Shown here: positions 1-7,586 of the stretch, piece by piece | How positions within the stretch are numbered: the first letter of the stretch is position 1 | Layout: each line of letters starts with the position of its first letter | NCBI GenBank assembly: GCA_964568355.1 | Contig: CAZMRK010000270.1 | Location: forward strand, 1-18,303 | Origin: JAJPJX01 sp964568355 | GTDB taxonomy: Bacteria; Acidobacteriota; Terriglobia; Bryobacterales; Bryobacteraceae | Direction of reading: 5' to 3' | DNA: 18,303 nt | Translations under genes and position numbers: made by a program | The notes under the pieces: generated by a model | Told to the model about the DNA's origin: nothing | The model's database searches: none | Seen by the model: only the letters and a program-made list of their open reading frames with translations

Positions 1-405
1 CGAACTCCGGCGCGGTCGCCATTCGTGGATCTCCTCGATCCGCTGCTTCCGGCTGCGCCACAGACCCGCTTGCCGCATCAACTGCCGCAGGGTTTCGCGA
101 CCGATCGCAATCTTGTGCTTCTTCGCCAAATACTCGCTGGCCAACGTCGGACCAAATCCGCGGTAGACCTCCTGGGACAGAATCCGCACCGCCTTTTCGC
201 GAGTCTCCTCGCTCAATCGACGGTTGGATGGCCGTTGCCGAAGCCCGTGCACCACCGCGCGATCTCCAACCTCCCTCAGCTTCACCAGCAGGCGCCGCAC
301 CTGGCGCTCGCTCAGCTTCAGTTCGCCGGCTGCCTGCCCTTGCGTGATCAGCTTCTTCTGTGCCTTCTTCAGCACTACCAGTCGGTCGCGCTCCCGCTGG
401 GTCAT
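1..405 (-). CDS. ISNCY-type insertion sequence transposase, N-terminal part (cut by window edge)
   Basis: The minus strand reads open from an ATG at 405-403 to base 1, giving 135 codons without a stop, so the gene is partial only because the window ends. An AGGAG lies about 8 nt upstream of the ATG. The product begins MTQRERDRLVVLKKAQKKL and continues with a helix-turn-helix (LSERQVRRLL, about residues 33-42), then a winged-helix-like segment (RPSNRRLSEETREKA, VYRGFGPTLASEYLAKKH, GRETLRQLM). It ends in a basic stretch (WRSRKQRIEEIHEWRPRRS), just before where the DDE integrase catalytic core should start. This matches the N-terminal half of transposases that RefSeq calls ISNCY family, as recalled from memory. 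The catalytic residues are outside the window, so activity cannot be judged. It transposes its own element by cutting and joining the element ends in the host DNA. Its 5' end faces the receptor operon, so the outer IS end lies at about 440-522. Confidence 0.8.
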   Translation of the reverse strand, partial: MTQRERDRLVVLKKAQKKLITQGQAAGELKLSERQVRRLLVKLREVGDRAVVHGLRQRPSNRRLSEETREKAVRILSQEVYRGFGPTLASEYLAKKHKIAIGRETLRQLMRQAGLWRSRKQRIEEIHEWRPRRSS

Positions 406-452
406 GGTGAGAGCTCCTGGTTCTTCCACTCCCCCAGCCTGACCCTGTCAAG

Positions 453-496
453 AGGACATTTCTACTTGGCACAAATAGGACATTCTCACGTGGCGC
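453..496. repeat. Two 24-bp-spaced direct repeats at the IS end (likely transposase binding sites)
   Basis: AGGACATTTCTACTTGGCAC begins at 453 and AGGACATTCTCACGTGGCGC begins at 477. About 15 of 20 positions agree and the spacing is 24 bp. Paired copies of a GACATTTCTA-TTGG-like motif are, from general knowledge, usual in the terminal regions of this type of element, so they are read as subterminal transposase binding sites. The other IS end lies outside the window, so the terminal inverted repeat cannot be confirmed. Confidence 0.55.
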
Positions 497-503
497 AGAA
501 GAT

Positions 504-522
504 TGTTGACAATTTGTCAACA
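504..522. promoter_or_regulatory. Perfect 19-bp palindrome over the -35 box (operator or IS tip)
   Basis: TGTTGACAATTTGTCAACA is a perfect inverted repeat of 9 bp arms around one central T. It fully contains the TTGACA -35 box at 507-512, and by symmetry a second TTGACA on the minus strand. Two readings are possible. One is an operator: the TTGTTGACAA-like core resembles sites of GntR/FadR-family repressors. The other is the outermost tip of the adjacent IS, which would then begin 5'-TGTTGAC when read inward on the minus strand. The sequence alone does not decide between them. Confidence 0.5.
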
Positions 523-535
523 TAAGCGATACACT
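507..535 (+). promoter_or_regulatory. Sigma70-like promoter of the receptor/hydrolase operon
   Basis: A consensus -35 TTGACA (507-512) is followed after exactly 17 bp by TACACT (530-535), which matches TATAAT at 4 of 6 positions. Transcription would start near 542, giving a leader of about 180 nt before the receptor ATG at 725. The -35 sits inside the 504-522 palindrome, so binding there should block the promoter. If the palindrome is the IS tip, this is a hybrid promoter with an IS-borne -35 and a host -10. Confidence 0.55.
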
Positions 536-578
536 TCATCTCCTTAAGACTCTCGTTTGCCTTTGCAAAGGAGACAAA

Positions 579-650
579 GTGATCCGGGTGACCACATCCG
601 GAAGCGAAGAGGGGTGCGCACTGCGCCCCGGAGTGATCCATCCGCACTGA
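579..650 (+). other. Possible leader-peptide ORF in the 5' leader of the receptor operon
   Basis: A GTG at 579 is preceded by AAAGGAG (567-573) with a 5-nt gap, a better Shine-Dalgarno than many real genes here have. The frame runs 23 codons, beginning V-I-R-V-T-T-S-G, to a TGA at 648-650, which is 74 nt before the receptor ATG. A GC-rich hairpin lies inside it (611-629: 7 bp GGGGTGC/GCGCCCC around GCACT). No codon run typical of an attenuator peptide is seen. It may be a regulatory upstream ORF or a chance reading frame. Confidence 0.25.
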
Positions 651-724
651 GAGGCGCTACGGCAATCCAAGTCGGGGCCGCTGAGGACCGTGTTCGTCCC
701 ACATTCAGAAAGAGGAGCAGTATC

Positions 725-3700
725 ATGCAACGGACGTTTCTTTTAGGGCTGGGCGTACTTTGCGGGATCGCATTTGTTCCTTCGATGTGGGCTCAGACCA
801 GCGAGGCTCAGATTACGGGCCTTATTACGGATGCCAGTGGCGCGGTCCTTCCTGGCGCTTCCATTACGGTCACGAACGAGGCCACGGGCATCCGCAGGAT
901 GACCGCAGCGAACGAGGCGGGCCTATACGTCGTCCCGCTTCTGCCGCCCGGGAATTATGGACTGACGGTGAAGAAAGAAGGCTTCCGGATTGCCGAGCAC
1001 CGGGGTATCACTTTACAGGTCAGCCAGACGGCGCGGCTCGATTTCGTACTGGAAGTCGGCGCTGTTTCCGACTCCGTGCAAGTGACCTCGAATGTCTCGA
1101 GGGTGGAAACACAGAGTTCGACTCTGAAGCAAGTGGTGGACGAAATGCGGATGCGCGAACTGCCGCTGAACGGTCGGGATACCAATCAGCTCATCTTCCT
1201 ATTACCTGGCGTCTACAGCACAAATGACACGTCCGGGTTGCAGCAGGGCGGCTCCGCGCGCGGCATCGTGCAGCCGGGAGTGGCATCCAATGGGGCTCGA
1301 GGCAACATGGTCAGCTACTCTCTGGACGGCGCTTTCCACAATGACACCTACACGAACGTCAGTCTGCCGATGCCGAATCCCGACGCTCTTCAGGAGTTCA
1401 GTGTTCAAACTAACAATTTCAGCTCCGAGTTTGGCCGTAGCGCAGGCGCCGTGGTGAGTGCCGTCACTCGGTCCGGAACGAATGCCATCCATGGGAACCT
1501 GTTCGAATTTGTTCGCAACAATGCGCTCAATGCCTGGAATTTCTTCGCCACCAGTGATGACGGCCTGAAGCGCAACCAGTTCGGCGGATCACTCGGAGGT
1601 CCGGTTTGGATTCCCAAGCTCTACAATGGGCGCGACCACACTTTCTTCTTTGTTTCCTATCAGGAAACACGGCAGGTTCAGCGGCCTTCCACTTCGAATA
1701 CGACCGTACTTACAGCGGCGCAGAGGGTGGGCGACTTTTCCGCCTATGGTTCGCCGATCATCGATCCGCTGACCAATCAGCCCTTTCCCGGAAAGCAGAT
1801 TCCCTTGAGCCGCATGGATCCGCTGACCGGCGCAATCATCGACAAGATTCTCCCGCTCCCCACCGAGCCTTCGACTGGCCTGCTCTGGTATACCGTTCCG
1901 AACAACAGCAACTTCCGGCAGCTCATTACCAAGGTGGACCATCACATCGGCAGCAAGGATACACTCAGCGGACGGTATTTCTACAACTATTATGAAAGCC
2001 CGGCCAACGACTCCTCCCTCGTTTTTGCAACCAAGCCGCTTACGTATACTCCCAGCCACAACGTCGGCCTGAATGAGACCCATATCTTCAGTCCCACCCT
2101 CATCAACCAGGCGATTTTTTCCGCCAATCTGAGAACCAGCGAAAATGCTCCCGTGTGGAAAACGGGCATGGCCGACCTCGGCATGAAGAATGTATTCAGC
2201 AATCGGCCGACGCCGGAATTCATCCTCAGCGTCTCCGGAGCATTCTCCGTGGAGACCACAGAGCAAGATACGACCACGCCGCACGATTACAGCTTCTCCG
2301 ATATCCTGCGATGGACGAAGGGCCGCCACCAGGTGAGTGGTGGCTTTGAATATATTCACCAATCCCTCTACAAGAACTACCGCTGGGAACTGGATCCGGC
2401 GATTTCCTTCAACGGCTATGCGACCGGATATGGGGTTGCGGATTTTTTCCTGGGTCGCCCGTTCAGTTCCGTCCAGAGCGCATACGGGGAAGTCGGCGAA
2501 ATGCACATGCCGGCCTACGCGGCGTTCTTCCAGGACGATATCCGCATCTCGCGATCGCTTGTGCTGAACCTTGGAGTTCGTTACGAGCCATTCATTCCCT
2601 ATGTGGATCAGGGAAACCGGGTGAGCGTCTTTCGTCCCGGCCGGCAAAGCCAGGTATTCCCGAACGCTCCCACCGGGCTGCTGTTTGTCGGCGATCCCGG
2701 TGTACCGAGAGGTGGCACCAATTCAGACCTGAACAACATCGCGCCGCGGTTCGGATTTGCCTGGAGTCCCGGCGCAGGCAACCGTACGTCCATCCGCGGA
2801 GGATATGGCATCTTCTATGATTCGGCGCCGATGTCGGCGATTGCCAATGTCTTCCAAAACGTCGCACCCTTCGGCACCAACGTAACGTTAACGCCGCCGC
2901 CAGGTCCGTTCAGCGATCCCTATCTCGGGAACAACCCGTTTCCTATGCCCTACCCGCCTCCCCGCGACATAACTTTCCCGAACGGCCTGACGGTAGCCAC
3001 CTACCCGGACCGGTTCCGCACCGCATACCTCCAGGACTGGAACCTGACTGTGGAGCGGGAGATCCTGCAAAACCTCGTTGTGCGCGCCAGTTATGCCGGT
3101 TCGAAAGGTACCGGGCTGCTCCAGGGGTGGCAGGAAAATGCCGCAGTCTATATTCCGGGAATGTCTACGGTAGCGAATACGAATTCCCGCCGCCCGTACG
3201 GTCCCGCGATCACCGGAATCACCGTGGTCGACAGTGTAGGCGGATCTAACTTTAACTCCCTCCAACTGACGGTGGATAAGCGCTTCAGCCGCGGTTTCAC
3301 TTTGCTGGCAAATTATACGTGGGCGAAGTCGATCGACTACGGCTCAGGTGCGGGAACGCTGTGGCCCAGTTTCACGAACCCGGCCAATCACAGCATAGAC
3401 CGCGGTCTGTCCGACTTTGACCATCGGCACCGCTTCGTGGCCTCTGGTGTCTGGCAAATGCCGCGCCTGGCCGGGGAACGTGCGCTGGTGAAGAACGTGG
3501 CCGGCGGATGGGAACTTTCTGGCGTTCTCACCCTGCAATCCGGGCCATTCTTCCCGGTTCGTAGTGGAAGTGACAATTCGTTTTCGGGAGTCGGCCTTGA
3601 CCGGGCTGATCTGGTTGGCAATGTCACACGTCCCGCCGGCGTTGATCCGCTGCGAGAATGGTTCAACACGCAGGCCTTTGTTCAAAATGCCCCGGGAACC

Positions 3701-3946
3701 TTTGGGACATCCGGGCGGAATATCGTGCTCGGCCCCGGGCTTGCGGTGGCGAACGTAGCACTCGCCAAGCGTTTTATCATCTACCACGAATCTTCGATTC
3801 AATTCCGTGCCGAGTTCTTCAACGCTACCAATCACCCGAACTTCATCGCGAAGCGCTCGGAATCGCTGACTTCCGGAACATACGGCAGGATCACTACGGC
3901 CGACGATCCACGGATTCTGCAGTTCGGTTTGAAGTGGACGTTTTGA
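725..3946 (+). CDS. Oar-like TonB-dependent outer-membrane receptor with carboxypeptidase-regulatory domain
   Basis: The chosen start is ATG 725, which has GAGGAG at 712-717 and begins a clear Sec signal peptide (MQRTFLLGLGVLCGIAF..., cleavage expected after WAQ, about residue 24). The frame stays open upstream to a TTG at 557, but that stretch is not protein-like and has no ribosome site. The mature protein of about 1050 residues starts with a carboxypeptidase-regulatory/CnaB-like domain (about 27-110; ITGLITDASGAVLPGASITV). A plug-like region follows (about 115-250; RELPLNGRDTNQLIFLLPGV), then a long beta-barrel (FGRSAGAVVSAVTRSGTN is typical). It ends in an aromatic-rich strand with terminal Phe (LKWTF), the signature for BAM insertion. 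Such proteins are abundant in Acidobacteriota and are thought to import oligosaccharides or other large ligands using TonB energy; no TonB box was identified. It is the first gene of a two-gene unit: the next start lies 4 nt after its stop. The substrate is unknown; the CBM9/esterase-like partner points to a carbohydrate. Confidence 0.88.
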   Translation: MQRTFLLGLGVLCGIAFVPSMWAQTSEAQITGLITDASGAVLPGASITVTNEATGIRRMTAANEAGLYVVPLLPPGNYGLTVKKEGFRIAEHRGITLQVSQTARLDFVLEVGAVSDSVQVTSNVSRVETQSSTLKQVVDEMRMRELPLNGRDTNQLIFLLPGVYSTNDTSGLQQGGSARGIVQPGVASNGARGNMVSYSLDGAFHNDTYTNVSLPMPNPDALQEFSVQTNNFSSEFGRSAGAVVSAVTRSGTNAIHGNLFEFVRNNALNAWNFFATSDDGLKRNQFGGSLGGPVWIPKLYNGRDHTFFFVSYQETRQVQRPSTSNTTVLTAAQRVGDFSAYGSPIIDPLTNQPFPGKQIPLSRMDPLTGAIIDKILPLPTEPSTGLLWYTVPNNSNFRQLITKVDHHIGSKDTLSGRYFYNYYESPANDSSLVFATKPLTYTPSHNVGLNETHIFSPTLINQAIFSANLRTSENAPVWKTGMADLGMKNVFSNRPTPEFILSVSGAFSVETTEQDTTTPHDYSFSDILRWTKGRHQVSGGFEYIHQSLYKNYRWELDPAISFNGYATGYGVADFFLGRPFSSVQSAYGEVGEMHMPAYAAFFQDDIRISRSLVLNLGVRYEPFIPYVDQGNRVSVFRPGRQSQVFPNAPTGLLFVGDPGVPRGGTNSDLNNIAPRFGFAWSPGAGNRTSIRGGYGIFYDSAPMSAIANVFQNVAPFGTNVTLTPPPGPFSDPYLGNNPFPMPYPPPRDITFPNGLTVATYPDRFRTAYLQDWNLTVEREILQNLVVRASYAGSKGTGLLQGWQENAAVYIPGMSTVANTNSRRPYGPAITGITVVDSVGGSNFNSLQLTVDKRFSRGFTLLANYTWAKSIDYGSGAGTLWPSFTNPANHSIDRGLSDFDHRHRFVASGVWQMPRLAGERALVKNVAGGWELSGVLTLQSGPFFPVRSGSDNSFSGVGLDRADLVGNVTRPAGVDPLREWFNTQAFVQNAPGTFGTSGRNIVLGPGLAVANVALAKRFIIYHESSIQFRAEFFNATNHPNFIAKRSESLTSGTYGRITTADDPRILQFGLKWTF

Positions 3947-3950
3947 TGAC

Positions 3951-6900
3951 ATGCGGCACCATTCCTGGAAAAATATCGAGCAAATGTTTATCGAGCAAAT
4001 GTTCCGCATTGCTCTCATTGCGGCAACCGTGGTGGCGCCGCTCATCGGTCAGACTCGGCCTGTAGTCGTGGACGGCAGTTTTGCCGAGCCTCTCTGGCGC
4101 GAGGTGGCCGCGGAGCGGTTGGTCCCCGAAGAGAACGGAGTTCCGGCCGACACCGGGGGAGAGGTACGCGCAATCGTGGCAGGGCGGTACCTTTGTGTCG
4201 CCGCTGTACTGCCGGAGCCAACCGGACGTTTTGTCGCTCGGCTGACCGGTCGCAATCCGAACTGGGAGCAGGAAGACGGACTGCGCGTTCTGGTGGGAGC
4301 GAACATCGGATACACCGACCGGATCGTGCAGATCAACCCCCTGGGCGCTTACTCGATCGAGAAAGCGGTACACGTGCCCTACAAGAGCGTGCCGGTCTTC
4401 CCCTATTCGGACGAGTGGGAACGGGCGGTCCTCTATCGGGACGCCGATAAGTTCTTGGTCGCCGTGTCGCGTAGCGCCGGAGAGTGGCGCGCCGAAGTTG
4501 CCATCCCTCTGAATCAACTGAGTGCACCGGGTTCTGATCGTATTTTCGTCCGAGTGGAGCGTGTCCGCGCGCCGCGAGTGGGTTCTCCCCAACAGCAATG
4601 GTATTGGCCCCGGCTCGGCCCTGCCGCCAGGGTTTCCGTCGCAAAGAATGTACGCTGGGATGCCTCGCCGCCCCTGCTTCAGGCCCCGGAAATCGGCAAT
4701 CCGGATCCGCCTTTGACCGTTGGCCGCCGCTCTTCCTTGCCGCCACTCAATAGCCCATGGGACGATCCCGCATGGACCGATGTTCCGTCCTTACCTCTGC
4801 TGCGTAACGAGTCGAATCCCCGCCCGGCGCGATTTCCGGTGTCGGTCAAGATGCTGCAGGACGGCCGTACCTTGGCCGTGATTGCCCGGTGTATCGAGCC
4901 GGACCGTATCGTGACCAAAGTGTCGGAAAACGATGGCCCCCTCGGTCAGGATGACAGCTTTCACGTCTATCTCTCGAGTTCTGGCTCCTCCTATGTGCAA
5001 TACGCGGCAAATGCCGCCGGCTACCTGCTGGACACTATGGGGTTCGCGGGTGGCCAGCGCCTGTCCCGGGCACGAAGCTGGAACAGTGGTGCGCAGGTTT
5101 CGGTCCACCGCCGGCCAGGCTCCTGGGATGTCCGTCTGGACATTCCACTCGACTCTGCCGCCGCAGCGCTCGGCGAAACGGCACTCCCCGCCGAGTGGCG
5201 GGTGCTGCTTCTCCGCTACCGTCCCGCACGGGATGGCGAACCTCGGGAGATCAGCGAGCTGCCTGTTACCAACAGCGAGACGGCGCTGTGCCCGGCGCGA
5301 TACCGGCGGATCGTGTTCACAAACCGGGAGTCTGTGGGGACAGGCGAAGCCTCTCCGGTTTCGGGTGCATTCGATACCCGGGTGTTCTCCGCCAGCCAGC
5401 GAGCGGAATTGAACCTCGCCGGAATGTTGCAGGCGCAGCTTCGTGGCCGAGTCCTGAAGGTACTCGAAGACGAAAAACGCGAGCGCGAAGGGATACGCAC
5501 GCGAGAGGATTGGGAGCGATTCCGCGACGAGCGAATCCGGGCGCTGGCCGGTGCCATGGGGCCTGTCCCGGAGCGCACGCCCCTCCACACGCGAATCTTG
5601 AAGACATTCGCAGGCGAGGGATATCAGCGCCAGGATCTTGTCTACGAGAGCCGTCCGGGTCTGTGGGTCACGGCCAATCTCTATCTTCCAAGCACCCCGA
5701 AACCTTCGATTCCCGGAATCGTCATCGTGCACAGCCTGCATCGGCCAAAATCCCAGGCCGAGTTACAGGATATGGGCATTCTCTGGGCGCGCGCCGGATG
5801 CGCCGTATTGGTCATGGATCAGATCGGCCATGGCGAGCGGATGGAAACATATCCATGGAATCGCGAAGCCTATCACTCCCGCTATACGACAGGCATGCAA
5901 TTGTCGATTGCCGGTGAGAGCTTGATGAAATGGATGGTCCGGGATATCCGGCGAGGCATCGATCTTGTGGCCAGTCTGCCGGTAGTGAATCGCGAACAGA
6001 TCATTCTACTTGGCGCCGTCGCCGGTGGCGGAGATCCTGCGGCGGTGACGGCAGCCCTGGACTCGCGAGTTGCCGCGGTGGTGCCGTTTAATTTTGGCGA
6101 GGCCAGCCCGGAGCAGGGTGGAGGGAAAAGTTCGTGGCCGGCCGGCTTCGCCGACCCCGGGTGGGGCAGTTGGGAATCGACCCGGAACCTTCCGGGCAGC
6201 ATCGCCCATCAGTTCCTGCCGTGGATCATCAACGCTTCCGTGGCGCCGCGCCGCTTCCTGTACTCTTACGAGCTCGGCTGGGACGTTCGTGAGACAACAG
6301 CATGGTCGCGCTACCAGAAAATCTTCCGATTGTTTGATGCCGAAAACAATTTGGGCGAGGCGCACGGTTTCGGAGATTTTCCGGGTCCGGGAGAATGCGC
6401 CAATATCGGCCCCGCACAACGGCAGACCATCTATCCTTACCTGAAGCGCTGGTTCAACATTCCTGCTCCCACGCAGGAACCGGACGACCGGCGTCCCGAA
6501 TCGGAGCTGCAGTGTCTGACACCAGCGACCGCCGCTAGCCTGAAAATGCGTAGCATTCACGAGTTCGCATCACAAATGGCAGAAGCGAAGATCGCGGAAG
6601 TACGGGCCGGTTTGGAGAAAATGTCTGGCGAGGAGCGGCGCAACTGGCTGCAAAAGCGCTGGGCAGCGAAGCTCGGCGATATCGTGCCAAATCCATCTTC
6701 GAAAGTCACCGCACACTGGAAACGGCCGTGGCGGAATGCTACGGCAGAGGCTCTCGCGCTAGAGACCGAGCCTGGCATCCTGGTACCTTTGATCCTGTTG
6801 CACCCATCCGGCCCTCCCGGGCGGCGCCCCCTCGTGATCGCAGTGGCGGAACGAGGCAAGGAGGGATTCCTCAATGATCGTGCGGGGGAGATCGAAGCTT

Positions 6901-7586
6901 TGCTCCATGCCGGGTTTGAGATTGCTCTCCCCGATTTACGAGGTACTGGAGAAACCTCGCCCGACACGCGGCGGGATCCATCCAGCCAGGAAATCTCTCT
7001 GGCGGCGACAGAACAGATGCTCGATAACACGCTTCTCGGGGCACGTCTGAAGGATCTGCGCTCCGTGATCGCATTCTTGAAAACACGACCCGAAGCGAGC
7101 CCTGATCGCATCGCAGTGTGGGGCGATTCTTTCGCCCCCGCCAACGCCTCTTCCCGCATGGTGGACGAAACAGCGGGCTGGCGTGTAGGTCCAACTATAC
7201 AGTACGACGCAGAACCCCTGGGCGGGCTGATGGCTATCCTCGCGGCTTTGTATGAAAACAGCCTGAGAGCCGTCGTGATCCGCGGCGGTCTGTCCGATTA
7301 TGCCTCTATCCTGAAAGACGCTTTCCCCTACATCCCTGCGGACGTCGTCATCCCCGGAATCGCCGACGCCGGCGATCTTCCGGACGTGATGGCCGCGATT
7401 GCCCCACGCCCCCTTTGGTTGCAGGGTACTATTGACGGGAAGAACCGGCCAATGGACGACAAAACAATGCGGAAAGCCTTGGCAATCGTGTATGCTCGCT
7501 ATTCCAAATCGCCTGGGAATCTGAATATACCGGCGGGAAAGCATTCGGAATTCGCCGATTGGCTGCGGCTCCGCCTGACGCATTAG
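3951..7586 (+). CDS. Exported protein with two CBM9-like domains and two alpha/beta-hydrolase domains
   Basis: This is a 1211-residue protein whose ATG lies 4 nt after the receptor stop, with no clear Shine-Dalgarno, so translation may be coupled. Later in-frame ATGs at 3984 and 3999 are also possible; the one at 3999 gives the cleanest signal peptide (MFRIALIAATVVAPLIGQ). About residues 38-240 and 250-455 resemble two CBM9/DOMON-like beta-sandwich domains (VVVDGSFAEPLWREVA is the typical DG-x-x-x-E-x-x-W opening). A charged linker follows (about 480-540), then an alpha/beta-hydrolase fold (about 545-840; VTANLYLPSTPKPSIPGIVI, HGERMETYP). There the expected G-x-S-x-G is G688-A-V690-A-G692, so the nucleophile is missing, although a HGF motif that may hold the old catalytic His remains. 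A second hydrolase domain (about 900-1208) keeps a nucleophile-elbow-like GDSFA (Ser1060) and a late KHSEF that may supply the His. The overall look is of an acetyl-xylan-esterase or cephalosporin-C-deacetylase-like enzyme tied to carbohydrate binding. The exact substrate is unknown. Numbering is from 3951. Confidence 0.8.
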   Translation: MRHHSWKNIEQMFIEQMFRIALIAATVVAPLIGQTRPVVVDGSFAEPLWREVAAERLVPEENGVPADTGGEVRAIVAGRYLCVAAVLPEPTGRFVARLTGRNPNWEQEDGLRVLVGANIGYTDRIVQINPLGAYSIEKAVHVPYKSVPVFPYSDEWERAVLYRDADKFLVAVSRSAGEWRAEVAIPLNQLSAPGSDRIFVRVERVRAPRVGSPQQQWYWPRLGPAARVSVAKNVRWDASPPLLQAPEIGNPDPPLTVGRRSSLPPLNSPWDDPAWTDVPSLPLLRNESNPRPARFPVSVKMLQDGRTLAVIARCIEPDRIVTKVSENDGPLGQDDSFHVYLSSSGSSYVQYAANAAGYLLDTMGFAGGQRLSRARSWNSGAQVSVHRRPGSWDVRLDIPLDSAAAALGETALPAEWRVLLLRYRPARDGEPREISELPVTNSETALCPARYRRIVFTNRESVGTGEASPVSGAFDTRVFSASQRAELNLAGMLQAQLRGRVLKVLEDEKREREGIRTREDWERFRDERIRALAGAMGPVPERTPLHTRILKTFAGEGYQRQDLVYESRPGLWVTANLYLPSTPKPSIPGIVIVHSLHRPKSQAELQDMGILWARAGCAVLVMDQIGHGERMETYPWNREAYHSRYTTGMQLSIAGESLMKWMVRDIRRGIDLVASLPVVNREQIILLGAVAGGGDPAAVTAALDSRVAAVVPFNFGEASPEQGGGKSSWPAGFADPGWGSWESTRNLPGSIAHQFLPWIINASVAPRRFLYSYELGWDVRETTAWSRYQKIFRLFDAENNLGEAHGFGDFPGPGECANIGPAQRQTIYPYLKRWFNIPAPTQEPDDRRPESELQCLTPATAASLKMRSIHEFASQMAEAKIAEVRAGLEKMSGEERRNWLQKRWAAKLGDIVPNPSSKVTAHWKRPWRNATAEALALETEPGILVPLILLHPSGPPGRRPLVIAVAERGKEGFLNDRAGEIEALLHAGFEIALPDLRGTGETSPDTRRDPSSQEISLAATEQMLDNTLLGARLKDLRSVIAFLKTRPEASPDRIAVWGDSFAPANASSRMVDETAGWRVGPTIQYDAEPLGGLMAILAALYENSLRAVVIRGGLSDYASILKDAFPYIPADVVIPGIADAGDLPDVMAAIAPRPLWLQGTIDGKNRPMDDKTMRKALAIVYARYSKSPGNLNIPAGKHSEFADWLRLRLTH
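3974..4003 (+). repeat. Exact 15-bp tandem duplication around the start region
   Basis: TATCGAGCAAATGTT occurs twice head to tail at 3974-3988 and 3989-4003 without a mismatch. It encodes IEQMF twice and duplicates an in-frame ATG (3984 and 3999). The unit is a multiple of 3, so the frame is kept. It probably arose by slippage and leaves three candidate starts for the hydrolase gene. Confidence 0.9.

Noticed and set aside
25..525. 166-codon plus-strand ORF at the left edge
   Set aside because: It is antisense to the transposase reading frame, whose translation shows clear helix-turn-helix and family features; the plus-strand product has no recognisable domain.
557..724. N-terminal extension of the receptor from a TTG at 557
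   Set aside because: It has no ribosome site and is rich in Arg/Pro without protein-like pattern. A signal peptide and good Shine-Dalgarno mark ATG 725.
560..724. Cobalamin, TPP or SAM riboswitch in the receptor leader
   Set aside because: Fragments such as CTGAGAGG and GGTG...ATCCGG looked suggestive, but the conserved cores (for example GCCACTG and a B12 box) are missing. A covariance-model search would be decisive.
1589..2647. 352-codon minus-strand ORF inside the receptor gene
   Set aside because: It is an antisense shadow of GC-rich coding DNA, without ribosome site or recognisable domain.
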